Shown here: one piece after another, positions 26,637 to 36,024 of the stretch
Layout of the letters: the number at the start of each line of letters is the position of its first letter
How positions within the stretch are numbered: position 1 is the stretch's first letter
Origin: Verrucomicrobiota bacterium
GTDB lineage: Bacteria; Verrucomicrobiota; Verrucomicrobiia; Limisphaerales; JADJPG01
Assembly (NCBI GenBank): GCA_016713365.1
Contig: JADJPG010000063.1
Location: 1-56,216 of the forward strand
Direction: 5' to 3'
DNA: 56,216 nt
Made by a program: the position numbers and the translations under genes
The notes under the pieces: generated by a model
Seen by the model: the letters and a program-made list of their open reading frames with translations, nothing else
Told to the model about the DNA's origin: nothing
Databases searched by the model: none

Positions 26637-26685
26637 CCGCGAGACACGCGCGATGACGCGGACCAAAAGAGCGGCGGTCTGCAAG

Positions 26686-29314
26686 CTAGGGATTCAATGC
26701 ACGAAGGCTCGATTGCAGATGCTCATCCGGCCCGGCGAAAGCACGAGCGGGTTCGATAGAACCGTCCCAACTTTCCCAGAAGCGCGTGAGCGGAGTTTTC
26801 TCGACGTGCTGCTTTTGTTTCACGTCGCCTTCGCTCGTCGCGCCTTTGGGCTGCCATTCCTTGCCGAGCGCAGTGCGGGTCTCTTCGAGAAGCTTCTTCG
26901 CACCCGCGTCGTTTCCCCGTTTCCAGGCGAGGTAACCGCGTAGGAAGAATCCGCCGACAGCTTTGGGATTCGTGCGGCAGGCGGCGGCGAGACGTTCATC
27001 CGCCAGCTTGTGGTCGCCACGCAACAACGCGACCTCGCCCAGGATCAACAGCGCGCCGGTTTCCTCGGGGTTGATGGCGTGGGCGCGGGCGAGTGACTCC
27101 TCGGCAGCTTGCAGGTCAGCGGGCGACTTCGCGGCGATGGCGCACAGGGTGCCCCACTGGGCGAACGCCCGCTGGCTTTGCGGGCTGATGCGTTTCAATA
27201 CGGCGAGCGTGGCCCAGCGCACCCCGGTGTCGCCCGTGCTGGCGGGACAGGTGGCGAGGTAATAGAGCGAATCTTCATGCGCCGGATCGAGCGAAAGCGC
27301 CTCGCGGAACAGCCCAATGGCCTTGACGTTATCCTTCTCCACCTTCATCGCGTTCATCGCCGCGCGCTGCTTGTTCCAGAAATCGAGCAGGCGTAGTTTG
27401 TCCCGCGTTCCCGCGGTCGCTGCGGGCGCAACGCCCGGGGTGCTTCGGATCTCAGGCTTCTGATTTCCGATTCCCGCCAGCTTGCGCGGTTCCCGATCGC
27501 CTTCGATGATTTCGTAGCTCGCGTCCACGTCGAGGTTCTCGAAGACATTCGTCCCGCCCGCGTGCCAGCGGATTTCGACCCGCTCCACCTTCGGCGCCGG
27601 GCCGAGGCCAAAGTGCAGCGTGCGGCTGCTTTGCGACAGGTAGCTCACGCTCGAAACGCTCCGGCGCAACGCCACGCCGCCTGCCAGATGCGCGATCACG
27701 GTGGAGCCGTCGCCGAAGCCCGTCGCGTCACCGCGATGATTCCGGCTGCGCAGACGAATCTTCAGCCAGTGGCCCGCCTGCATCTCGTTGCGAAAGAGCC
27801 GCACGCCTTCGCCGAGATCGGCGATGGCGAGATCCATGTCGCCGTCGTTATCGAAGTCCGCCACGGCCAGGCCGCGGCTGTTGTGTTTCTCGCTCAGGCC
27901 GGGATGCAGTGGCGCGATGTTGTGGAAGAACTCGCCGCGCCGGTTCCAAAAGAGAAACGTTTCCTGCGGCTTGAGTTTCTTGGGGGATGATTCGTCGTCC
28001 TCCAGCGTGTTGCCGTTTGCCACGGCGAGATCGAGCCAGCCGTCGCCGTCAAAATCGACAAACTCCGTTCCCCAACCCACGTAGGGCAGCGCGATTTGTC
28101 CGAGGCCTTTCATGTCCGAGATGTCCATGAAGCGCAGCGGATACTTGTTCGTCGCGGCGGAGCTTCCCCCAGCCGGCGGCTTCAGGTTGAAGTCCACCCA
28201 GGTGTTGTCATACAGCGCGTTCTCCTGCGCAACCCAGTGGGTGACGTGCATGTCGTCGTCGCCATCGCGATCGTAATCGCCGACGGCCAGACCCATCGCG
28301 CTGCGGTAATCCGCCACCAGCGCCGGATGACTGATGTCCTCGAAGCGCCCACCCGTGTTGCGAAAAAAGATGTTGTCCGAAATGTCGTTCGCCACGTAGA
28401 GGTCGAGCCGGCCGTCGAGATCGAAATCGTGCCACAACGCGCCGAGGCTGCGGCCCTGCGGGTTCTGGACGTTGAGCGCCGCCGCCATATCGGTGAACGT
28501 GCCGTCGCGGTTGTTGCGAAGGAGGAGATTTGTCCCGCCGTTGAACGACGCCGGATTCAACGTGAACGGCACCTTCGCGCCAATCTGCATCGACGAAGTT
28601 TTTCGATCGGCGTCACTCACGACGTAATGGATGTAGCCGCAGACGTAGAGATCCGGCGCGCGATCGTTGTCGTAATCGCCCCACGACACGCCGGTCCAGA
28701 AGCCGGCCGGTTCCGGGAAGCGTGTGTCGCGCACGAGCGCCGCCCGCCGCCTTCCGCCGGTTCGTTGTGAAAAAGCCTCAGCGCGTTGTAGCTGCTCACG
28801 ACGAGATCGAGGAATCCATCTCCATCGTAATCGCCCCAGGCCGCGCCCGTGCCATGAACCCGCGTCTCGGGAAAACCCGCGAACGGGCGGAAGGTGCCGT
28901 CGCCCCGGTTCTCGTAGAGCGCGCAGGGCAGAAGCTGGCCCTCCGGCAAACTCATCGTGCCACCCACGCTGACGAGGAAGAGGTCGTCGTCGCCGTCGTT
29001 GTCGAAGTCACCCCACGCCAGGCCGGGGCCGATGTCTTCGGGCATCTCGAACTGCGATGACCGGCGAAGTTGCGGAACTTGTCGAGACCGGCACCCCGCG
29101 TCACATCGGTGAAGCGCGGCTTCGGCGCGTCGGGCGGAAGATTGCGCGCGAGATCGCTGGTGATGTCCGCGCTTTGTTCATCGGGACGGTACTGGGTCGG
29201 GCGCGACTTCAGGTAGATCGCCGTGCCGGCGGCGATCCCGGCGAACGCCAGCAGCACAAGCGTCACGACCGTGCTGCGCAGACGACGACGGCGCGGACTA
29301 AGAGAATCGCTCAT
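26686..29314 (-). pseudogene. Exported FG-GAP/VCBS - ASPIC/UnbV - TPR protein, frame broken twice
   Basis: Three overlapping frames form one protein. Part 1 (from ATG 29314) has a membrane anchor (STVVTLVLLAFAGIAAGTAI) and the opening PRFTDVTRGAGLDKFRNFAG. Part 2 (29045 to about 28740) holds FG-GAP repeats (GPGLAWGDFDNDGDDDLFLV, GAAWGDYDGDGFLDLVVSS). Part 3 (28734 onward) has more repeats (VSWGDYDNDRAPDLYVCGY), an ASPIC/UnbV segment (LKIRLRSRNHRGDATGFG) and C-terminal TPRs. Breaks are near 29060 and 28740, both explained by one-base changes in GC-rich sequence. It resembles CRTAC1-like calcium-binding propellers. It overlaps the multiheme cytochrome gene by 4 nt, so they are expressed together. 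Function unknown. Confidence 0.8.
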
Positions 29315-31452
29315 GGTTGGCGTGGTGCGGCGGTTGTGGGAAGCGAGGGTCGCGCCGGAATCGCCGCCGTTTGTTTCGGCGTCACCTTCACCGTCGCCGT
29401 GGCCTTTGCGATTTGCGTGACGGGCGCGGTCAGCTTGTTGGATTCTCCGAGCAGGTAGTTGAGGAGGAACTGATCCACCTTGCGATAGTTCAGCGAGACT
29501 TCGATGCGGTATTCACCGGGCGCATCGAGTTTCGGAAGATCTGGTGCCGGCACATCGAAGGAATCGCCGCGCGCGGGCGGCGCGTTCGTGCCGTGCTGCG
29601 CCAGCGCGCCGGAACACGGAATCTGGAACTGCACCTGATCGGAGTAGCCGGGAAAGAGCGCGCGACGATAACGCACGCCAACCATCTCCCAGAGGTTGTG
29701 GCGGTCGATCAAATTGCCGTGCTGGTCCACCGGCTCGGCCTTGAAGAGGAATGTGCCCGGCTCGATGAAGTTCTTCGCGTCGCGCAGGCCCGAAGCCCAG
29801 ACCGGGCGGCCCGCGCTGTCGGAGACGTGGATCTCCAGCCAGCTCTGAATGATATCGAGCGGGCCGGTCGGGAAATCGTGTCCGACCTTGTTCGAACCCA
29901 TCGTGACCTTGAGCGGAATCGTTTCGCCGGGTGCGATGCTGGGCGGCACCGTGAGGTTCACCGTCACGATGGGGCCGTTCGCCCACTTGTCGGCGATCTC
30001 GGGAATCTCAAGATTGCCCTTCAACCACTCCTCGGTGAGCCGCAGATGTTCCTCCCAGCCGGGCAACTCGTTGCGCTGCGCGTGCGGGATGATCGTGTTG
30101 GCGGCGATGAACCGGTGGCTGCGATGCTTCCTGTCGCCGGGCTGACGGTTGTAATCAAGCGCGTCGCCGGCAGCGGGATCGGTCGAAGTGACGAGCGGCA
30201 TGTGGCACTCGCGACACTCGACGGTCTTGCGCGGGTCACCCTTCTTGTTCCAATGCGAGTTGGCCCAGTTGTCGTATTGGTTCTGGAGCTGCACCCAGCC
30301 TACGCGATTCACCTCGGCGTCGATGAACTGCTTGTGACACGCGGCGCAATACTCGGGCTTCTTGAACGATCTCTTGGCCAGCTTTGCGTGTTCGTCCGGG
30401 TAGCTGCGAATCAGGAAGTCGCGAGCCAGACGTGCCAGGCCGTTCGTCTTCCACTGCCAGAGGTACTCGTGGGGCTGAGTGACGGTGTAGTTGGCGTTGC
30501 CTTTGATGTCGGTCTCGCGAATCGCGTGGCAGGAGAGGCACGAGATGCCTTCCTGATACCCGTCCAGTCCGGTGAGGTTCTCGACGAAAATATTCTTCGT
30601 GCCGGAGAACAGCGAGATGGGATCGTGGCAGCCGCCGCAGTAGCGTGTGGACTCCGCGCCGTTCTGCTTCGCCATCACGTCCTGGATGCCGAGGAACACC
30701 TGATCCATCGCCGCGTAACGATGCGCGCTCGGCTGCCATTCCTGCGTGATCTGCTCGTGGCAGCCGGCCGTGCCGCACGAATGCGATCCAGCGAGTGACT
30801 TGCCGTCGAACGCGCCGCCCGTGTCCGTCTTCGCGAGGCTCGGAGCGAAGGGACGATTCGTGCCGTAGAGGAAGTTGTAGTCTTCTGGAAACTGGTTCAC
30901 GTATTTCGTTCCCGAATAGAGTGCGGGCATCGCTCCCACCAACGCCACACCAAGCAACGCCGCGGCGCACGATTGCCAGACGTAACCGCGTGCCGCAGGA
31001 GCAGCGTCGTTGCGCCGCGCCTTGGCGAAGACAATCCACAAGTGCGGCACCAACCCGGCCAGCATGACGATCGTCGAGATCAAGTGCGTCTGCCGCCAGA
31101 ACGCCGTCGTGCGCACGCCGAAGATGGCCTCGCCCATGAGAACCAGCCCGGAGGCCGAGCAGATGGCCAGCCCAAGCAGCGCCACGTAGCCGAGCACGGT
31201 GACGTGTGACCACGCCCAGTGGCGGTAGTCGAGCCAGTGCTTGAGGCAGTACCAGGCCACCGGCAGCAGCGTGAGCGCGCCGACGGCGGTGTGCAGCAGC
31301 ACGCCGTATTGGATCGAGGGATGAAACGGCGCAAGCGTGATGGCCAGTCCGGTGAGGGTCTCGAAGAGCAGCGTGGCCATCGAGAAGCGCGCGAGCCACG
31401 ACGCCCAGCCACACACCGAAAGGCTGCTCCGTTTTGGTTGTTGCAGGTCCAT
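29311..31452 (-). CDS. Membrane cytochrome b-like / pentaheme-type cytochrome c protein
   Basis: 713 residues. The N-terminal about 180 residues form five or so membrane helices with spaced His (H54, H72, H83, H123, H137), like a small b-type cytochrome. The exported part carries four CXXCH motifs (C272, C305, C369, C413) plus one CX4CH at C226 (CGTAGCH), followed by an Ig-like beta-sandwich region (VTVNLTVPPSIAPGETIPLK). The heme region resembles the cytochrome c554/NrfA-like multiheme group. A quinol-to-periplasm electron carrier is likely; the terminal acceptor is unknown. A Dnr-type box lies 107 nt upstream. It is followed in the same operon by the FG-GAP/TPR protein. Confidence 0.8.
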   Translation of the reverse strand: MDLQQPKRSSLSVCGWASWLARFSMATLLFETLTGLAITLAPFHPSIQYGVLLHTAVGALTLLPVAWYCLKHWLDYRHWAWSHVTVLGYVALLGLAICSASGLVLMGEAIFGVRTTAFWRQTHLISTIVMLAGLVPHLWIVFAKARRNDAAPAARGYVWQSCAAALLGVALVGAMPALYSGTKYVNQFPEDYNFLYGTNRPFAPSLAKTDTGGAFDGKSLAGSHSCGTAGCHEQITQEWQPSAHRYAAMDQVFLGIQDVMAKQNGAESTRYCGGCHDPISLFSGTKNIFVENLTGLDGYQEGISCLSCHAIRETDIKGNANYTVTQPHEYLWQWKTNGLARLARDFLIRSYPDEHAKLAKRSFKKPEYCAACHKQFIDAEVNRVGWVQLQNQYDNWANSHWNKKGDPRKTVECRECHMPLVTSTDPAAGDALDYNRQPGDRKHRSHRFIAANTIIPHAQRNELPGWEEHLRLTEEWLKGNLEIPEIADKWANGPIVTVNLTVPPSIAPGETIPLKVTMGSNKVGHDFPTGPLDIIQSWLEIHVSDSAGRPVWASGLRDAKNFIEPGTFLFKAEPVDQHGNLIDRHNLWEMVGVRYRRALFPGYSDQVQFQIPCSGALAQHGTNAPPARGDSFDVPAPDLPKLDAPGEYRIEVSLNYRKVDQFLLNYLLGESNKLTAPVTQIAKATATVKVTPKQTAAIPARPSLPTTAAPRQP

Positions 31453-31827
31453 AGGGTTCGGGTGACGAGAACAAACCCACGACTTCGACCGCGCGTCTGG
31501 TTTGCGCAGATCGCCGTCGTGGAATGAAGGGCAACTTAGCAGGCCAGCGTGGAAAAAGTTTGACCGGGATCAATTCCACCAGCGACTCGGGCGAATATGT
31601 GGTGAAGCGGCCTTCCCCGGGGGTGAAAGCTCTTTTGCGTGGGGTAGAATTCAGCCCGGATTTCGAAGAAGCGAAACCGTGAGCAAAACAGCATTGATCA
31701 ATCGTGTCACTGCAAACGAGTGCGCTGCGGAAATCAAATCCACCGGCACGAGCGAATGGTGGGACACGACTGGATTTCGAGCGTCGGAAGCCTCCAGTGA
31801 CGGGGGCAAACAGGCTGGCCGACGCGT
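31453..31827. other. Noncoding stretch with one operator
   Basis: A 375-bp gap between the multiheme cytochrome gene and the chemoreceptor stop. It holds the palindrome at 31560-31573. An open frame across it (31502-31978, plus strand) has no recognisable features and overlaps the chemoreceptor in antisense. Confidence 0.5.
31560..31573 (-). promoter_or_regulatory. Dnr/Fnr-type operator
   Basis: TTGACCGGGATCAA lies 107 nt before the multiheme cytochrome ATG. It is the rightmost of the nine sites; none is seen in the remaining 24.6 kb. Confidence 0.65.
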
Positions 31828-33765
31828 TCAGAAGTTTTTCAACTCACCATCCACCGACGCCAATGGCAATGGCAGGCTTCTATTGTTACCAGCCGTCGAG
31901 TCCGCCTCGAAGTTGCGGTGTCCCGGGGTAGGCATGGTCAAGGCCGGATTGGACGCCGCTCTCAATTCTACCCGGTGACTACGGCCAACGAGTTGCTGGA
32001 GTGTTTGCACCACTTCCTTCATTGAGCCGGCGTGAGACCGCAATTCGTCGGCGGCCGCTGCGCTTTCTTCCGCACTGGCAGCGTTGTTCTGCGTCGCCTT
32101 GTCGATCTCCGTGATGGCGAGGTTGACCTGACTGACGCCTTGAGCTTGCTCGCGGGAGGCGCTGGCAATCTCGGCAACATATTGATCCATCTCGCGAATC
32201 TTGGTTACGATTTCCTCAAAGCTTGCGGCCACCTTGTTCCCGATTTGCACGCCGCGTTCGCCTTTGGCGATGGCATCTTCAATCTTCTCAGCTGTTTCCC
32301 TGGCGCTGTACGCACTGCGCTGGGCCAGACTGCGAACTTCGTCCGCCACGACGGCAAAACCTGCGCCCGCCTCTCCGGCGCGAGCCGCTTCCACAGCAGC
32401 GTTAAGCGCGAGGATGTTCGTCTGGAAGGCAATTTCGTCGATGGCCTTTACGATCTTGGCCACGTCGCTGCTGGAAGTCTTGATGTCGGTCATGGCGGTC
32501 TTCATTTCCGCCATGTCACCGCTGCCAGTGTCGGCGGCGACGCGCGTTTCGTTGGCAATAGCTTTGGCTTTCTCAGATGCTTCGGCGTTTCGCTTGACCA
32601 TGCTCATCATTTCTTCGAGCGACGCGCTAGTTTCTTCCAGCGATGCAGCCTGTTCACTTGAGCCTTCGGCGAGGGACTGGCTGGCTGCAGCCACCTGGCC
32701 TGAGGCGGTGCCAACGCTGTCGGACCTGGCTTGAAGATCGCTGATGACGCGACGCAAAGGGCCGGTGATGGAGCGGATCGTCCAGAAACAGAAACCAACG
32801 GTAAGCAGGACAATAATTCCGGCAACTGCCATGAAAGTTATCAAAGACTTTCTGGCGGTGGATTTGACCTGTGCCGCCATTGCGATGTAGTCGCTTGAAA
32901 GCTGATCCTCGACTTCCTTCATCAGTTCGATCTTCGTGGTGATCGTGTCGAACCACACATTGGATGGAATGCCAAAAGCTCCCTCATTGGCTTTTTCCAC
33001 CGCCGTCTGGCGCATCTTCACCACAGATTGCACGGCGTCGCCCTGAACTTTCTCCGTCGCGAACTTCATCTGCTGCGGAGTGGAGGATCGTTCGAAGACC
33101 GCGATGAACACCTCCTGTTTGGCGACGGCGCGATTGAAGCGCGCAAAAGCATCGCCAGTGAACTTGTCCGCGCCGAAGACGCCGGCGAGGATGGCGCGCT
33201 CAATGCCGGTCTGCTCCTTGGCATGGAGATAATTGACGTACGCGGTCATGCCTTTTGAAACCTCGTGATCCCGGATCGTACGTGAAACCGCCTCGCTCAC
33301 GTCCAGCAACAACCCGATGGTTTGCGTAAAATAGGCCGTGGATTCCGGCGCGGTCAGGCTCTGGGAGTTGATGGACGATTGCTTCGCTGGATGCTGGCTG
33401 ATGGCGGTCATGCCGGTCTTGAAGGCCTGCTCGAATTCCGCGCCCTGGGCCGCTGCGTCGAAATTCTTGAGCGCTTCGTTCAGCCTGGCGATTTGGGCCG
33501 CGGTGATCTGCTGTTGCGCCGGGAGTTCGGTGACAAACTTCGCCCCCTTGCTGCTGAGGAAGACGGCCGAACGGCCGCGTTCCTTTTGCAGCTCATGCAC
33601 GGCATTGCCGAACCGCTTCAAAATCTCGGACTTCTGTTCGAGAGCAGCGTAGTCGCGGAATGTCTGCCATCTCTCCCATCCACCGTGGCTGGTGAAGTAG
33701 AGGATCCCGGCAAGGGGGATCGACAATAGAAGGAGCAGTTTGGTCTGAAGCGTTGATTTCTTCAT
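31828..33765 (-). CDS. Methyl-accepting chemotaxis protein with nitrate/nitrite-sensing (NIT) domain
   Basis: 645 residues from ATG 33765 (MKKSTLQTKLLLLLSIPLAG). A first membrane helix is followed by a long periplasmic NIT domain (PF08376), recognised by HELQKERGRSAVFLSSKG and YFTQTIGLLLDVSEAVSRTI, LHAKEQTGIERAILAGVFGA. Then come a second helix (FMAVAGIIVLLTVGFCFW), a HAMP linker and a signalling coiled coil with the hairpin tip IDEIAFQTNILALNAAVEAA, ARAGEAGAGFAVVADEVRSL. No CheR-tether pentapeptide is visible. NIT domains sense nitrate and nitrite, so this receptor probably steers motility or adhesion toward electron acceptors for the neighbouring denitrification genes. Confidence 0.92.
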   Translation of the reverse strand: MKKSTLQTKLLLLLSIPLAGILYFTSHGGWERWQTFRDYAALEQKSEILKRFGNAVHELQKERGRSAVFLSSKGAKFVTELPAQQQITAAQIARLNEALKNFDAAAQGAEFEQAFKTGMTAISQHPAKQSSINSQSLTAPESTAYFTQTIGLLLDVSEAVSRTIRDHEVSKGMTAYVNYLHAKEQTGIERAILAGVFGADKFTGDAFARFNRAVAKQEVFIAVFERSSTPQQMKFATEKVQGDAVQSVVKMRQTAVEKANEGAFGIPSNVWFDTITTKIELMKEVEDQLSSDYIAMAAQVKSTARKSLITFMAVAGIIVLLTVGFCFWTIRSITGPLRRVISDLQARSDSVGTASGQVAAASQSLAEGSSEQAASLEETSASLEEMMSMVKRNAEASEKAKAIANETRVAADTGSGDMAEMKTAMTDIKTSSSDVAKIVKAIDEIAFQTNILALNAAVEAARAGEAGAGFAVVADEVRSLAQRSAYSARETAEKIEDAIAKGERGVQIGNKVAASFEEIVTKIREMDQYVAEIASASREQAQGVSQVNLAITEIDKATQNNAASAEESAAAADELRSHAGSMKEVVQTLQQLVGRSHRVELRAASNPALTMPTPGHRNFEADSTAGNNRSLPLPLASVDGELKNF

Positions 33766-34164
33766 GATGGAGGTCAGTCGATCTGACGGTTTTACAGTTT
33801 GCAATTCATCGGTAAAAAGCTGCGTTACATGCTTCAGGCAGTTGACGGCAGGCTAATCTGACTTTTCATACCGCGCGTGAACCCAAAGACAGGAACCCGC
33901 GCAGAATACGCCGATATCCAGTGGATGCTCGATCTACGGGAAATAACGGAACGCGGGGAAAACACTTTAGCAGCGTCGTAACCGGACATGGCGACTCGCG
34001 AGCCAGCGATGTCGTCACCCGCGCACCGCCCCGGCAACATTGGATGCGCCTCGGATGCGCCTCAACTCGTCATTCATTGTGCTGATTCGCGGATTGCGTG
34101 AAGCACCTTGCTCTGACAGGCTCTTTCCATTCATCCGCAAGGAAGCGGTAGATCCATTGAAACC
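33766..34164. other. Noncoding stretch, nothing recognised
   Basis: 399 bp between the divergent chemoreceptor and the exported protein at 34165. No operator palindrome, RNA or gene fragment was recognised; both promoters must lie here. Confidence 0.5.
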
Positions 34165-35112
34165 ATGAATTCACGTACCAAAGCTTTTCTTCTGTGTGCC
34201 TTCCTTTTCACCAGCGCCCGTGTGGCGTCGGCATTGGACTTCAACGTGGACATTTCCAGCTACAATTACAGCAACTCAATCATCAATTATGGCGTCAGCG
34301 TCCACCTCAGCGCCGACTTCAATGACTTTGACGAGCTGGTGGATGGCTATTCCGTGACCTCACCGGACGGGACGTTCGTGCTGGTTGTGAGCACCGAATC
34401 ATTCAACGCATCGCAAGGATTTCTCTTTCCGACCCTCCCAGTCGCCACCGCGGCAGTCTATGGCGACTGGACTTTCGAGTCGCTGGTGCTGGGGTTCCCG
34501 CTGGAGTCGCAAACTTTTCGAGTGTCGTCCGCGGGATTGTCCGTCGCTGACTATCCGCCAGCTCAAATCACCATGCCATCGTTCCAGGCGGGAGGCGTTT
34601 CACCCCAACCGATCATCACGTTCTCCGGCCCACCGGGAGCCACGGACATCGGCATCGGCCTGAGTCCGGCAGCCGGCGAATATCCGAACGAGGGCTTTGC
34701 GTTTCTGCCCCCCAGCGCCGGTCAATACACGCCAATATTCACGTTGAACCCCGGCTTGAACGAAGTTTACGTGATCTACTACCTGCCCAACGGCAATCCA
34801 GACAAGGTCCTCATCGAATCACCCTCGGGCATCGGGTGGAACGCGGTTCTCACCCGCGCCTGCCTCGCGTTCTCCGAGTTCTCCGTCGGCGGCGGCGGGG
34901 AACTCCGGCTCACCGGGCCGGAGCGCGATGGCGAAGGGTTTAGCTGGAGCTTCCCTACCGAATCCGGTCGCACCTACGACGTGGAGTTCAAGGAGGACTT
35001 GAATGCCTCCGACTGGCAGGTGCTGCAAACCATCACCGGCGATGGGAGCGCAAAAACATTCACGGTATCCGCGAATCAGAACGCCCGGTTCTTCCGGATC
35101 GCCCGGCGCTGA
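34165..35112 (+). CDS. Exported protein of unknown function with a C-terminal beta domain
   Basis: 315 residues with a clear signal peptide (KAFLLCAFLFTSARVASA). The mature part is rich in beta-forming, Asn/Ser/Gly sequence. The last about 75 residues (LRLTGPERDGEGFSWSFPTE, GRTYDVEFKEDLNASDWQVL, ARFFRIARR) match a short repeat-like domain common at the ends of Verrucomicrobia exported proteins; similar endings occur here at 51721-52632 and 37928-39170. No catalytic motif is visible. It is preceded by a gap with no operator and followed by an nrdB fragment. Confidence 0.75.
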   Translation: MNSRTKAFLLCAFLFTSARVASALDFNVDISSYNYSNSIINYGVSVHLSADFNDFDELVDGYSVTSPDGTFVLVVSTESFNASQGFLFPTLPVATAAVYGDWTFESLVLGFPLESQTFRVSSAGLSVADYPPAQITMPSFQAGGVSPQPIITFSGPPGATDIGIGLSPAAGEYPNEGFAFLPPSAGQYTPIFTLNPGLNEVYVIYYLPNGNPDKVLIESPSGIGWNAVLTRACLAFSEFSVGGGGELRLTGPERDGEGFSWSFPTESGRTYDVEFKEDLNASDWQVLQTITGDGSAKTFTVSANQNARFFRIARR

Positions 35113-35162
35113 AAGGGCAAGGTTAGCCCAGGTGCCACATCACCATACATAGCCATCACTCC

Positions 35163-35255
35163 ATGCGCACGCTCGGCTTCTTCAACACCGTCGAGATCCT
35201 CGTTGGAAACAAGATCGCGCTCGCCATCTTCAAGCACATCACGAACCCGGAGGCC
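35163..35255 (+). pseudogene. Duplicated fragment of nrdB
   Basis: 31 codons (MRTLGFFNTVEILVGNKIAL, then AIFKHITNPEA) correspond to residues 86-116 of the NrdB encoded at 42068-43129. By hand alignment 81 of 93 bases match. The similarity stops abruptly after PEA, and nothing upstream matches. It lies on the opposite strand from the full gene, about 7 kb away, and is not a functional gene. Most differences are at third codon positions, so the copy may come from a diverged relative rather than from the present gene. Confidence 0.8.
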
Positions 35256-35342
35256 TGCCCTTCACTGGATGGCCTAACAACACATCTTGGTAACGCCGTA
35301 GCCTTCGCCCAGAGCGATAGGATTTACCATTCCATCTCAGCG

Positions 35343-35996
35343 TTACTGCACCCAGCTCAGCGCGGTGTTGTGGCTGGTCTGGTGATACGCCTTGCCCAGA
35401 TGTGATCCAGCAATCGCCTCGCGATGATGCGCGATGGTCAACAAGTGCAGGCCGCTCAGCTTCGACTCGAAACGCACGTAGCCTTCCGCGTCCACCGGGA
35501 TCTCTTTCTCCGTGTCGTCCGGCGTCCGCAAGGTCGCCTTCAATCCGCCCACCGGCTGGCCGCGAAAGTAAACGCGCACTTCGCCGGGCTTGCCGGTCGG
35601 CACGAGATCGAACGTCAACATCGGCGTTCCGGCTCCTGCACCCGTCGGCTGCCAGCGCGCGTAGAAGTGCGGCTTGCGTCCGGCGCGCACGGTGAAGATC
35701 GATTCGACGCCCGCGACGTTCGTTGTCGCGGCGTTCACGAGCTGGAAATGATTCGTGCTCTTGGGCGATTCGATCATTACCGCCGCATTGGTAATCACGG
35801 TGAAGGCGCTCGGCCCGCTCAGGCTGTCCAAGAAGCCCGGCGACTTTTCGTAGTTCCCGGAAGGCTCGGCGAAGCGGGCGATGATCTTGCCGTTAAGCAG
35901 TTCAATCCAGACGGCGTGGGCGCGGGCGTCAGCGACAGAGAGGAGCAACGCGACGGCGAGAGCGAAACTCGCGCGGAGCGAAATTAGAGTCTTCAT
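35343..35996 (-). CDS. Exported DUF4198-like protein
   Basis: 217 residues with a signal peptide ending ADARA and the mature N-terminus HAVWIELLNGKIIARFAEPS. The C-terminal half looks like a DUF4198/NikM-type beta domain (LTFDLVPTGKPGEVRVYFRG, PVGGLKATLRTPDDTEKEIP, DAEGYVRFESKLSGLHLL). Such domains appear in periplasmic proteins linked to nickel, cobalt or other metal uptake; the exposed N-terminal His may bind metal. It is the last gene in a same-strand run (PEP-CTERM, TSP3-type, pseudopilin, Kelch), 28 nt after the Kelch gene. The substrate is not known. Confidence 0.6.
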   Translation of the reverse strand: MKTLISLRASFALAVALLLSVADARAHAVWIELLNGKIIARFAEPSGNYEKSPGFLDSLSGPSAFTVITNAAVMIESPKSTNHFQLVNAATTNVAGVESIFTVRAGRKPHFYARWQPTGAGAGTPMLTFDLVPTGKPGEVRVYFRGQPVGGLKATLRTPDDTEKEIPVDAEGYVRFESKLSGLHLLTIAHHREAIAGSHLGKAYHQTSHNTALSWVQ

Positions 35997-36024
35997 GGTG
36001 GAGTCAGCGTAGAGCGTTGGCTTC

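Noticed and set aside
25356..26684. Long leftward open frame of 442 codons
   Set aside because: It is antisense to the azoreductase-SnoaL and ECF41 genes, which have strong family motifs. GC-rich codon use produces such mirror frames.
31694..31703. ATTGATCAAT palindrome
   Set aside because: A short dyad without the six-base gap between TTGA and TCAA; likely chance.
31502..31978. Rightward open frame in the cytochrome/chemoreceptor gap
   Set aside because: No motif, covers the operator at 31560 and runs antisense into the chemoreceptor.
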